In this document: one piece after another, positions 1 through 7,751 of the stretch
How the letters are laid out: every line of letters begins with the position of its first letter
Numbering within the stretch: position 1 is the first letter of the stretch
Origin: Chloroflexota bacterium
Lineage (GTDB): Bacteria > Chloroflexota > Anaerolineae > VGOG01
DNA length: 64,000 bases
NCBI GenBank assembly: GCA_030611885.1
Contig: JAUWOY010000002.1
Span: 62,001-126,000 of the forward strand
Direction: 5' to 3'
Notes under the pieces: generated by a model
The model's database searches: none
The model's input: only the letters and a program-made list of their open reading frames with translations
What the model was told of the DNA's origin: nothing
Position numbers and translations under genes: made by a program

Positions 1-939
1 CCCCCTGTCTGGATATACTGTGGCCTCGAGTGCGACTGTTTGCACCTTGGTTGCAGCTTTCCCGCCATCGGACCAGAGGCTGAATGGCTCACCTGAGGAA
101 CTGGTAGCCAGCTTGATGGTTTCCTTAAAGTGAAAGAGCGCCCAGCCCAGTAGGCAGAGCCCTCCAATAAGCAGTACATTACACACCCACTTACCGTATT
201 TGGCCTCTACGCTTCGCCCCTTACGATTCAGGTATATGTAAATCGTTAACACAACCAGGCATAAGCCGGCTGCTAAGTAGAAAGCGCGATTGGCCAACAA
301 CATTGGCCAGTCAGGACCAAACACGATCATGTCAGAGGTGAAAACAGTGCTGACTGAATAGTTAAGGATATCTGTGATTGAGCCAAAGGCGATCAAGGTT
401 AGCAACCAGTAGGCGATGGCTAGCGGATACAAGTACAATGGCCGGGGCAAGAGAGCGGTTAAACAGAGATAGAGGCAGGTCACATAGGTCAGAGTCGGAA
501 TCGCTCTGACCATGACCACTTTAGCGTATAACATGAGCGATTCCAAGGAGAGATAATGGGGGAAACATACCAAGAATTGTCCCGTTGTGTGTATAAACAC
601 CATGGTGCAAAGCATTGCCAACAAGCCAAGAATCTTACCACCGATGTAGATACTGGCTGTGACAGAAGTACTCCATATTAAGTCCTTGGCACGATTCCTT
701 CGATCACGATTCAAAGCATCAGCCACCGGGAAAACAAGAAGGAGGCTCAAGAAAGTGGAAAGCCCTTCACCTATCCCGGAAAGCTCTATCGGTGAAAAGG
801 TTGTATTACCGGCATGGGAGATATAAGGAGCTATACTTCGGAGGGCAAGAAGAAAGACAATGACCCAAAAACTGAGCCCTCTTATCTGCAACTTCCACTC
901 GTAGCAGGCTATTGCGCATATAGCGCGCAGCGTTTTCAT
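1..939 (-). CDS. ABC-2 type permease, 3' end outside window
   Basis: The reading frame starts at an ATG at 939 and stays open to base 1, giving at least 313 residues. It is rich in hydrophobic segments (roughly seven membrane spans), with polar loops around residues 75-85. It has no recognisable soluble domain, as expected for an ABC-2 permease. Its start overlaps the stop of the upstream ATPase gene as ATGA (936-939), so translation is probably coupled and the two form one exporter. The substrate is unknown; the Cys-rich proteins encoded upstream are candidates by context only. The last residues seen are still inside the protein. Confidence 0.75.
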   Translation of the reverse strand, partial: MKTLRAICAIACYEWKLQIRGLSFWVIVFLLALRSIAPYISHAGNTTFSPIELSGIGEGLSTFLSLLLVFPVADALNRDRRNRAKDLIWSTSVTASIYIGGKILGLLAMLCTMVFIHTTGQFLVCFPHYLSLESLMLYAKVVMVRAIPTLTYVTCLYLCLTALLPRPLYLYPLAIAYWLLTLIAFGSITDILNYSVSTVFTSDMIVFGPDWPMLLANRAFYLAAGLCLVVLTIYIYLNRKGRSVEAKYGKWVCNVLLIGGLCLLGWALFHFKETIKLATSSSGEPFSLWSDGGKAATKVQTVALEATVYPDRG

Positions 940-1802
940 ACTTTTCTACCTCCCAGTAGCCACATATAGCTGTCCTCGAGGCTCGGTTCGACAGGCCGGG
1001 CCGTAAGGGGTGGTGTCTCGCTCAAGAAACGAGCTGTAACCCCTCCAGATCCGCGCTGAACCTGTGTGATTAGATACTGTGTCTGGAACCGATCAAACTG
1101 ATCGTGGGAAAGGGTCACTGTCCATACCTTGCCTTCCATCCGGGCTAACATCTCCAGCACTGAACCACAGAACCGGATCGTCCCTTGATGCAATATAGCT
1201 AATCGTTCGTTCATGAGAGCCACGTCTTCCACCAGATGGGTGGATAAGATTATGACGTGGTCAGCACTTAACTGGGAGAGAAAATGGCGAAAGTGGACTC
1301 TTTCCGCCGGATCAAGGCCCAGCATTGGTTCGTCAAGGATAAGCAGAGGGGGTTTATTGAGCAAAGCTTGGGCAATCCCCAAACGTTGCTTCATCCCCCT
1401 TGAAAAGGTGCCAACCCGTTGGCGGGCTGCTCCTTGCAGGCCAACCTGCTCAAGAACTCCTTCGATTAACTGGCGCCGACCGTGATATATCTCCTTAAGG
1501 AGTGCGATATAGTCAAGACACTCATAGGCAGTGAGGCGTGGATAGAGACCGAATGCCTCGGGAAGGTACCCAAGCAAGCGCCGGACCTCCCGCCGATCAC
1601 GTCGAACATCAAGGCCACCGATGGTTACCGTGCCGCTGGTAGGTTCGATGAGGGTGGCAAGAATGGATAATAATGTTGTCTTGCCGGCCCCATTGGGGCC
1701 TAGAAGGGAGAAGATACCGGTGTCGATGGTAAGATCTATTCCCGCCAGAGCCAGTTGTCCCTTCCTATATGATTTACTGACACTTGTAATCTGTATCTCC
1801 AT
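936..1802 (-). CDS. ABC transporter ATP-binding protein
   Basis: This is an ABC ATPase of about 288 residues that would energise the adjacent ABC-2 permease. Visible motifs are Walker A GPNGAGKTT (residues 35-43), signature FSRGMKQRLGIAQALL, Walker B LLILDEP and a switch His in LSTHLVEDV. The frame can be extended to 1841, but the ATG at 1802 is preferred: GGGGAG lies about nine bases upstream and the conserved first strand MEIQITSVSKSY begins there. A good promoter lies 60-90 bases upstream, so this pair may be expressed independently of the sigma-factor operon. The C-terminal ~60 residues are variable, as in the drug and lantibiotic exporter ATPase families. Confidence 0.93.
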   Translation of the reverse strand: MEIQITSVSKSYRKGQLALAGIDLTIDTGIFSLLGPNGAGKTTLLSILATLIEPTSGTVTIGGLDVRRDRREVRRLLGYLPEAFGLYPRLTAYECLDYIALLKEIYHGRRQLIEGVLEQVGLQGAARQRVGTFSRGMKQRLGIAQALLNKPPLLILDEPMLGLDPAERVHFRHFLSQLSADHVIILSTHLVEDVALMNERLAILHQGTIRFCGSVLEMLARMEGKVWTVTLSHDQFDRFQTQYLITQVQRGSGGVTARFLSETPPLTARPVEPSLEDSYMWLLGGRKV

Positions 1803-1864
1803 AGCCTCTGTCTCCCCAGAATAAAGCCTCTGTAGGTGCATACCGTAAGAATCTGCCAGATTAG

Positions 1865-1893
1865 ATTATACTATCATTCACTGCTACACACAA
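1865..1893 (-). promoter_or_regulatory. Putative sigma-70 promoter for the ABC exporter genes
   Basis: On the minus strand TTGTGT (1893-1888) is separated by 17 bases from a perfect TATAAT (1870-1865). The expected start of transcription is near 1858, about 55 bases before the ATPase ATG at 1802. Confidence 0.55.
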
Positions 1894-1932
1894 GGCATTT
1901 CATAAAACCGATCTTATATGTGTGTAACTGTC

Positions 1933-1965
1933 AAGGGAGGGACTTTGTTCTAATGTCCCTCCCTT
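1933..1965. terminator. Hairpin between Cys-rich protein B and the ABC ATPase
   Basis: Perfect 11-bp arms AAGGGAGGGAC (1933-1943) and GTCCCTCCCTT (1955-1965) enclose an 11-base loop. No clear U-run follows on the minus strand, so this may be a processing or attenuation hairpin rather than a strong intrinsic terminator. It separates the end of the sigma-factor operon from the promoter-bearing ABC pair. Confidence 0.5.
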
Positions 1966-2050
1966 AAGCACACGGGGTTGGGGTATGACTTTGATGACGT
2001 TAGGCTATCGTCCAGTGCATCTGCCAAGACTATCGCGGTCCTAACCATTT

Positions 2051-2362
2051 CTAGTCACAGCAACCCACCTTGGGATATTCCCACCATGAATTGTATTGGC
2101 AGGTATACGGTCCATCCATACACCACTGTTCACAAAAGTGGATAGCCTCGTATGAATGGTCTATTGGGTCGAACCACAACCAGCACATGAAATCCCAGTT
2201 ATCACATTGATAGCCCATGTGCTGGCAACTGGGATCGGTCCACTGGCATGTCTCGCAGGCAGCATAGACGACAAAACTCCCTGCTGCCAGTACAAAAGAG
2301 ACCACCAGCATGACGGTCAAGGTGACCATAACCAGCCTTCGTATTTTAGCATTCTTAAGCAT
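2051..2362 (-). CDS. Small secreted Cys-rich protein B
   Basis: This 103-residue protein has a basic N-terminus, a hydrophobic signal segment (about residues 11-33, ending near VVYA) and a mature part of about 70 residues with ten cysteines and many Trp/Tyr/Phe (for example CDNWDFMCWLWF and a C-terminal GCCD). No family is recognised. A strong ribosome site (GGGGAGG) precedes the ATG. It lies just downstream of a TlpA/MauD-like thioredoxin and resembles Cys-rich protein A in signal peptide wording (MLV-SF-LA-SFVV). The mature chain is probably exported and disulfide-bonded or otherwise modified. Possible roles are a structural peptide, a bacteriocin-like peptide or a cofactor-bearing small subunit; none is shown. 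Confidence 0.75.
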   Translation of the reverse strand: MLKNAKIRRLVMVTLTVMLVVSFVLAAGSFVVYAACETCQWTDPSCQHMGYQCDNWDFMCWLWFDPIDHSYEAIHFCEQWCMDGPYTCQYNSWWEYPKVGCCD

Positions 2363-2459
2363 TTTTGTTACCTCCCCTCAATTGATTTTGAAAAATCGGC
2401 TTTTCCCTACCTTTATCTTGCATCTACCATCTATCCTGCATCTACCACCTCCTTCCCTA

Positions 2460-3020
2460 TCACTTTCCAGTCTGAACTAGCTCCTCCATCTGCTCCAACA
2501 TGTTAGCGAAACCCTTGTTAATGATCACCCCCTTCCCATCTATCACGTAGAAAAAAGGCGTGCCTTGTACTCGGTAGTCCCTGGCCACCGTGTCCTCCCA
2601 CGCCAGGACAGGAAAGTCGAGACTTTCCCCCTCAACCAACCTTCGATTCTCTTCCTCCGTCCCTTGCGAAATCATCACCAGCTGCACCTCTGGATGCTTC
2701 TCACTGAACACCTTCAGCTCCGGGAGAAGCTCCACACAGGCAGGACAGCGGACAGACGAGAATACCACCATAACCTTCTTTCCGGTGAAATCCTTGAGTG
2801 AAACCATCCTTCCCTCAATGTCTGGAAGGCTGAAGTCAGGTGTCTCCGTTCCAACCTCCAAACCCTCCGGCACCCTCACTGCCTGAAAGGGTCCCATGGC
2901 CGCCAGAACCTGGTTCTGCAACTGGTTCATCCTGATGAAAAGCCCAATAATGGACAGCATCAGCAGGATGACGATGCCCATTAGCATAAGGAGCAAGGTT
3001 TCTGTTCTTGGTTGAGCCAT
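2460..3020 (-). CDS. TlpA/MauD-like membrane-anchored thioredoxin
   Basis: This protein of 186 residues has one N-terminal membrane anchor (about residues 9-30) and an AhpC/TSA-Redoxin-type thioredoxin fold outside the membrane. The active site is CPAC in FSSVRCPACVELLP, preceded by the typical VGTETPDFSLPDIEG strand. The cis-Pro is in QGTPFFYVID. The family reduces or forms disulfides in exported proteins; MauD helps mature the Cys-rich small subunit of methylamine dehydrogenase. Its position between the FtsX permease and Cys-rich protein B suggests that the Cys-rich proteins are its substrates (inference). Confidence 0.9.
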   Translation of the reverse strand: MAQPRTETLLLMLMGIVILLMLSIIGLFIRMNQLQNQVLAAMGPFQAVRVPEGLEVGTETPDFSLPDIEGRMVSLKDFTGKKVMVVFSSVRCPACVELLPELKVFSEKHPEVQLVMISQGTEEENRRLVEGESLDFPVLAWEDTVARDYRVQGTPFFYVIDGKGVIINKGFANMLEQMEELVQTGK

Positions 3021-3036
3021 AGCCTTGTTTCCCTTT

Positions 3037-5661
3037 CTACTCGCACCGTACCGTCCTGGCCGGCGTTATCTGTACCGCCCGCCAGGCCGGATAGAGGGCA
3101 GCAATGGCGCTCACCAGGGTGGGAAGAGCCAGCCCCACAGGGGCGATCCAAAGGAGCGAAGGAGGAACCATCCCGTACAGCCTCCAGAAGGCAGCTATCC
3201 CGGTGGCGCATCCAAGCATCCCTCCCGTTAGCCCCAGTACTGCTGCTTCCAAAACAAAAGCTTTAAATAGGTCGCTCGATCTCCAGCCGATGGCCTTAAG
3301 AACCCCTATCTCCCTCCGCCTCTCGGCCACGTTCATGAGCATGATGTCGGCGATGACAATAGCGGAGACGGCGAAGCAAATGGTAGCCATGACATAGTGA
3401 TAACCCTGGATCTGTAAGGAGATATGCTCTCCCAGGAGCGTTCCATAAAGGAGTCCTTCCATAGCCACACTAACCAGTAAGAAGAACGTCACCAGGCCTA
3501 CGGAGATGGTCACGCTTAGCAACGAGAGCAAGGTACGGGAGCGGCGGCGTAGAGTGTTGCGGACTCCGTAGCTGGTGATGGAAAGCTGTCCTAGTCTTAT
3601 CACCTGTCCACCGAGCTCCCCTGCCTGAATGGCGGTGACGGGTGGCGTACGGGCTGCCTTCAGAGCTGGCCAAATGGAGCCAGCCAGGTAAAGCCCCAGG
3701 CCCAACGGCAGGATGAGAAGGGCTCGCTCCCGGGGCACCTCCAGGTGAAGGAAAGCGATAGCGCCCAGGGAGAGCAGGGCCCCCAGCAAACTGGCGGTGA
3801 GGGCCAACAGGGTGGATTCGCTCAAAAGCAGGCGCAGGATGGCCTTGGAGCGCCATCCCAGGGCTCGCATGAGACCCAGTTCTCGGCGACGGGCCAGGGC
3901 GGCGAGGAGGGAAGAGTTCAGGACGTAAAGGCCACAGACCAGGAACATGGCAGCGAAAAACAGGAGGTCAGCTTTGTTGAAGCCGCGGTGGATGGAAATG
4001 CTGACCCCTTTCTGTACCCATCCCTCCTCCACGTAGCCCACAGGCAAGCCATTCTCGTAGCCAGGGATGTGAACCAAGAGTTGCTTGGGCGAAGAGCCGA
4101 GGGTGATGTCCACATGGAGACCGGTGGCATCATAGATCTGTTTGGCCACTTCCTCAATCAGAGCCTGAGACCTTTCGTTTAGCTCCTCCACCCCTTTGAC
4201 GCGCACCCGAATAGCGCTGATGCAGTTGTCTCCAGCGAAGAGGCGCGCCCCCTCGATAGTAGTCAGGGCGTAGGGAGGGCGGAGGATGTAGCCTTTTTCG
4301 TTCAGAGTCGGGATCAGGGTAGCTGGTTCAACGGGATTGCCATTTTCGTCGTAGCGGCGAATGGCTATGGGGGGGTAATAAGTCTCCAATGGCACGGCGT
4401 TTAGCCTGGTGCTGTAGGGATCTCTCAGTTTCGCCATGTCGAAGGTGCCTACTATGTTGAAGTTGTGAGGATGCTTGAATTCCCTCGTGCTGGCACGACG
4501 GAATATCACCTGACCATCCTCGGCCGCCCCCAAAGGCACCGCCTCAAGAATAGGCTCAAACCCTTCTAAGGGTGATGCGGACTGCTCCCGATACGCCACC
4601 GGCGAAGGTTGTTGAAAGTTGTTGAAGCCAAATGGTGAGAGATGTATATCTTCAGCCTTATGGTCTACCGACAGGCGTCTTCCCGAGCGCTGTAGGGTGT
4701 CAAACAGCCACTGGTATGCCTCAGTCAAGGTTATCTCCCTGCTGAAAACGTGCCTGGAAACGGGGAGAGAGCCCAGGTACTCCTTGCCCTGTTCGAGGGT
4801 TCTCTCGACCAAAGTGGTCGCATCCGGGGCGTCCAGGATGTCCACCTCAAAGGAAGCTGTTTGCTGCTCATAGATGTGCGAATTGATCAGGAGAGGGATG
4901 CGATAAGACGAGGTAAACGTCTCGCCTGAGAGAAGCGTTATGGTGCCCAGCCCCATTTCCTCCTCGATTCGATCGCTCTCTTCCAAATAGCGGCCATTTA
5001 TGATAGCTTCGCTGAAGTCAATCAATTGGGCCTCTTGCTCGGGCTCAATACCCGCGAGCAGGAAGAGGGCTTGTTCCCCTGGGGTAAGATTCCCAGCACT
5101 CACACCGAGGCCGAGCCCAGAGTCAGCTAATTTCATCAACCTGGCAACCTCTTCATCCGGCGCTATCCTGGCTGGAGGAGAGGTGTGCAGAGGGGACTTC
5201 ATGGGATAGTATTCGTCCTGTTGTCTGTATTGATGGACATTGTCTGTAGAGGTGATGACCCGCTTAACTCTGTATAGCCTTCCTTCTTGGAGTTCGAAAA
5301 GGAATCCTGGCCGGGTGGTCATATAGCCGATCATGGCTATGGGCGCAGACACCTCGACGTTGGTGAGGTTCTTGATGGTCTCATATTGTTCGATGGAGAT
5401 GCCGCCGTAGAGGCCGCTCAGATAATTGGCCCTTAGCAATCCGTATTCGTTTTCGATAGCATCCACAGACCCAGGCGGTCGTACCAGTATATCGTAGGAA
5501 GTACGCCAATAGCGGCTCAATTCTTCATCGGTAGTCAAAACAGTGGTCTGCGAAGTGGAGGTAAGCAGAGCGAAACTGCTACCGATGACGAACAAGCCAA
5601 GTAGCATCAATGTGGCGCGATCTTTGGCTCGCCATAGCGATCTTAGAACTAAAGAGAACAT
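3037..5661 (-). CDS. FtsX/MacB-like ABC permease
   Basis: This large permease (about 874 residues) has an N-terminal membrane span, a very long extracytoplasmic region (about residues 45-540) and two FtsX-type membrane modules. The second and third spans of each module carry the usual cytoplasmic RRRELGLMRALGWRS and RRREIGVLKAIGWRS loops. The start at 5661 (MFSLVLRSLW) is preferred over a TTG at 5679 because GAGGAG lies about ten bases upstream. No ATPase with a MacB/LolD signature is adjacent, so its partner is elsewhere or is the exporter ATPase at 936-1802. It sits between the two Cys-rich genes and may extract or export those proteins or act in envelope stress. Confidence 0.88.
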   Translation of the reverse strand: MFSLVLRSLWRAKDRATLMLLGLFVIGSSFALLTSTSQTTVLTTDEELSRYWRTSYDILVRPPGSVDAIENEYGLLRANYLSGLYGGISIEQYETIKNLTNVEVSAPIAMIGYMTTRPGFLFELQEGRLYRVKRVITSTDNVHQYRQQDEYYPMKSPLHTSPPARIAPDEEVARLMKLADSGLGLGVSAGNLTPGEQALFLLAGIEPEQEAQLIDFSEAIINGRYLEESDRIEEEMGLGTITLLSGETFTSSYRIPLLINSHIYEQQTASFEVDILDAPDATTLVERTLEQGKEYLGSLPVSRHVFSREITLTEAYQWLFDTLQRSGRRLSVDHKAEDIHLSPFGFNNFQQPSPVAYREQSASPLEGFEPILEAVPLGAAEDGQVIFRRASTREFKHPHNFNIVGTFDMAKLRDPYSTRLNAVPLETYYPPIAIRRYDENGNPVEPATLIPTLNEKGYILRPPYALTTIEGARLFAGDNCISAIRVRVKGVEELNERSQALIEEVAKQIYDATGLHVDITLGSSPKQLLVHIPGYENGLPVGYVEEGWVQKGVSISIHRGFNKADLLFFAAMFLVCGLYVLNSSLLAALARRRELGLMRALGWRSKAILRLLLSESTLLALTASLLGALLSLGAIAFLHLEVPRERALLILPLGLGLYLAGSIWPALKAARTPPVTAIQAGELGGQVIRLGQLSITSYGVRNTLRRRSRTLLSLLSVTISVGLVTFFLLVSVAMEGLLYGTLLGEHISLQIQGYHYVMATICFAVSAIVIADIMLMNVAERRREIGVLKAIGWRSSDLFKAFVLEAAVLGLTGGMLGCATGIAAFWRLYGMVPPSLLWIAPVGLALPTLVSAIAALYPAWRAVQITPARTVRCE

Positions 5662-5727
5662 AGCCCGACAACTCCTCAACAGAGGGTTTGCCAGGGGCAG
5701 CTAAAGCCACCCCTAGCAAATCTTCTC

Positions 5728-5997
5728 TCACACACAGTAGTAGCGGTAGTAGGGATTGCAGTCATTGTCCCAGCAAGGTTCCCTATACCAGCATCCGGCA
5801 CAGTAGTAGTCGCCAATCCAACATTGGCAGCACACGAGATAACCTGTTCCGCTGCACGAAGGGCACTGCACTTGTGGCTGAGGCCCACCGCTTCCCGCAA
5901 CAGCAGTATTTGGCACGACAAAGCTCGCTATTGCCAGCAGGAACGAGGTCACCAGCATCGCCGCCAGGATGCCCGTCAGCCACTTCTGCCGCTTCAT
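5728..5997 (-). CDS. Small secreted Cys-rich protein A
   Basis: This is an 89-residue protein with a signal peptide (residues 1-about 34, ending NTAVA) and a mature chain of about 55 residues holding ten cysteines, four Tyr near the end and several Trp. CPSCSGTGYLVCCQC resembles half of a DnaJ-type zinc finger, so metal binding is possible. An upstream ATG at 6003 exists, but GGAGG is three bases from it and nine bases from the ATG at 5997, which favours the latter. The gene overlaps the end of the anti-sigma-like gene. The signal segment is similar to that of protein B, suggesting a shared export and maturation route. Confidence 0.75.
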   Translation of the reverse strand: MKRQKWLTGILAAMLVTSFLLAIASFVVPNTAVAGSGGPQPQVQCPSCSGTGYLVCCQCWIGDYYCAGCWYREPCWDNDCNPYYRYYCV

Positions 5998-6941
5998 CGC
6001 CATTCACCTCCTTTCCACTTGGATTTGCCAGCCACCTGGTTGCACATCCTATGGATACTCCCCTTGCTACCCTCAAACATCGATTCAGCAACTTTGAGCA
6101 TCTCTGTCTTCGGCAAAGCACCCAGTATATCGAAAACCAAGCCCCCTCTTTCCCAGATCAACCGACACATACCCGTTTCTATGAAATCTTCCATCAAAAG
6201 GGCTGGCATACCGGCTACGGTGATTTCTTCACCCCCCCCTGTCAATACACCAAGGCGCTCTGTTCCCCTTTCACCAACTCGATACTGGCGGATGTTAAGA
6301 TATTTGTACCCGGTAGTGAGGCTGATTTTCGGAGGGTAATACAACAGCGATACATAAGAATCAAACACCTGAACCCCTTCTAGTTTCAAGTCAGGCGGCA
6401 GGTATGATGGAAGCAGGATTTCGAAATCTACCTGTGCTTGGGCTTCTGCCAGACTCACATGACGAGATTTGTAACCATTAAGCTCGTGTACCAGGATCTT
6501 TTTGGCTCCTCGCACCCCTGTCAACTCCAGGATTGTCATCAACTTCGTACCTAAGGGCTGAACAACATCAGCAGCCATGGCCCTGGCATGAGGGGAAAGG
6601 ACGAGGATGCTCCCTCCCAATATAAAGGCGACTGCGGTGGTCACTAAAGCCGCACGCATCAAAGCCCCCCCTAAGACCCAGTGTTTGAGCGCCACTCTCT
6701 CCGGCCACAGAGGAGGCAGCCAGGGCCAACGCTTTGCAGGCTTTCTATGAGCAGTTGCCCACTGTTGCCGCAGCTTCACCTCTAGCCGGGAGCGAAACGT
6801 AGGAGGGGGGCCATCACGCCTTTCCATCAGCCAGGCGGCAATGGTCATCATCTCCCCTAGCTCCTCGGGTACCTCCCCGTGGCCCTCGATCATTTTGTCC
6901 ACATATTCGGAGAAAATCCTGGCCTTATCGCTCTCTTTCAT
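5994..6941 (-). CDS. Membrane anti-sigma-like protein
   Basis: This 315-residue protein follows the ECF sigma gene with a 17-base overlap. The first ~90 residues are cytosolic and helical, without an obvious HxxxCxxC zinc motif. A membrane span lies near residues 92-115 (ALVTTAVAFILGGSILVL). The remaining ~200 residues are outside, with the LPSYLPPDLKLEGVQVF and VAGMPALLMED patterns of DUF4367-like domains that often sit on anti-sigma factors. The context predicts that it holds the sigma factor inactive until an envelope signal is sensed. The family assignment is by pattern only. Confidence 0.72.
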   Translation of the reverse strand: MKESDKARIFSEYVDKMIEGHGEVPEELGEMMTIAAWLMERRDGPPPTFRSRLEVKLRQQWATAHRKPAKRWPWLPPLWPERVALKHWVLGGALMRAALVTTAVAFILGGSILVLSPHARAMAADVVQPLGTKLMTILELTGVRGAKKILVHELNGYKSRHVSLAEAQAQVDFEILLPSYLPPDLKLEGVQVFDSYVSLLYYPPKISLTTGYKYLNIRQYRVGERGTERLGVLTGGGEEITVAGMPALLMEDFIETGMCRLIWERGGLVFDILGALPKTEMLKVAESMFEGSKGSIHRMCNQVAGKSKWKGGEWR

Positions 6942-7506
6942 CGAATGCCTCTTCCTTTATCAGTTTGTCTCTTATCTTCCTGACGGCCCGATATAAGATA
7001 GTGCCCACGTTGGTCTCGCTGAGGCCCATGAGTTCGGCGATGTAGCGATTGGTGAAGCCGCTGCCGAACTTGAGGGCGATGATCTCCTGCTCCCTTGGGG
7101 GGAGGGAGGCGATGCACGCATACAGCTTCCGCCGCCTCCCACGCCGCAGCAATTCCCGCTCCGGCATCCACTCCTCGGAGGCCAGGTCCGAGACCTCCTC
7201 CAGGCTGATAGCTCGCTCCCTCCACTGGCGACGGAAGTAATCAGTGAGCGCATTGCGGGCGATGCCGAAGACCCATGACGCGAAGGAGCCTCGCTCGGCT
7301 CGATAAGCGTCCAATTTAGCTAGCACCCTCTCAAAGACAGTCGAGGTTAAGTCCTCGGCCACTTGGCGCTCCCCTACTCGGAACAGGAAATAGCGGTATA
7401 CCCTAGATAGGTAGGCATCATAAAGCTGAACGAAGGCTTCCACATCGTGCTTCGCCTCCTCCACCAGAGTCCTTTCCCATTGCTGTGAGAGGGTTGCTTG
7501 TTTCAA
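6925..7506 (-). CDS. ECF sigma-70 family RNA polymerase sigma factor
   Basis: This 193-residue sigma factor has region 2 (about residues 24-90; YRYFLFRVGERQVAEDLTSTVFERV) and region 4 (about residues 130-183; LPPREQEIIALKFGSGFTNRYIAELMGLSETNVGTILYRAVRKIR). It initiates with TTG at 7506, with GGGAG a few bases upstream. It heads the operon of Cys-rich proteins, thioredoxin and permease, and probably directs transcription of this operon and perhaps of its own gene. The overlap with the next gene points to coupled synthesis with its anti-sigma partner. Confidence 0.93.
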   Translation of the reverse strand: MKQATLSQQWERTLVEEAKHDVEAFVQLYDAYLSRVYRYFLFRVGERQVAEDLTSTVFERVLAKLDAYRAERGSFASWVFGIARNALTDYFRRQWRERAISLEEVSDLASEEWMPERELLRRGRRRKLYACIASLPPREQEIIALKFGSGFTNRYIAELMGLSETNVGTILYRAVRKIRDKLIKEEAFDERER

Positions 7507-7538
7507 CTTATCTCCCTTTTCATCTTGTCTTTCTATCT

Positions 7539-7569
7539 ATTATACAACCGATTTCGAAAAGTATCACAA
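7539..7569 (-). promoter_or_regulatory. Putative promoter of the sigma-factor operon
   Basis: A perfect TATAAT on the minus strand (7544-7539) lies about 35 bases upstream of the TTG start. The best -35 match is TTGTGA (7569-7564) at a long 19-base spacing, so the -35 assignment is weak. An ECF-type autoregulated promoter could also lie here. Confidence 0.4.
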
Positions 7570-7651
7570 GCAAGCGGCCGTGAAATTCAAAATTTTAAGG
7601 TTTGCTTTTCATCGAGTAGCCGACGATCAGGCAAAACGCCCTCGCGGAAAG

Positions 7652-7715
7652 CAAAAAGACCTCCAGGGGTAAGGAGAAGGGGCTAACCCCTCCCTACCCC
7701 CAGGAGGCCTTTTTA
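7652..7715 (-). terminator. Intrinsic terminator downstream of clpC
   Basis: Arms AGGCCTCCTGGGGGTA and TACCCCTGGAGGTCTT pair almost fully. On the minus strand they are followed by a T-rich tract; the other side is also A/T rich, so it could work in both directions. It ends the clpC operon. Confidence 0.7.
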
Positions 7716-7751
7716 ACATATGAGCTTGCCAACAATCCCGATTCCTGGTCT

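Noticed and set aside
5728-5997. Cys-rich protein A as a DnaJ zinc-finger fragment
   Set aside because: Only one CxxC-x-G-x-G block is present, a signal peptide precedes it, and no J domain remnant is nearby.
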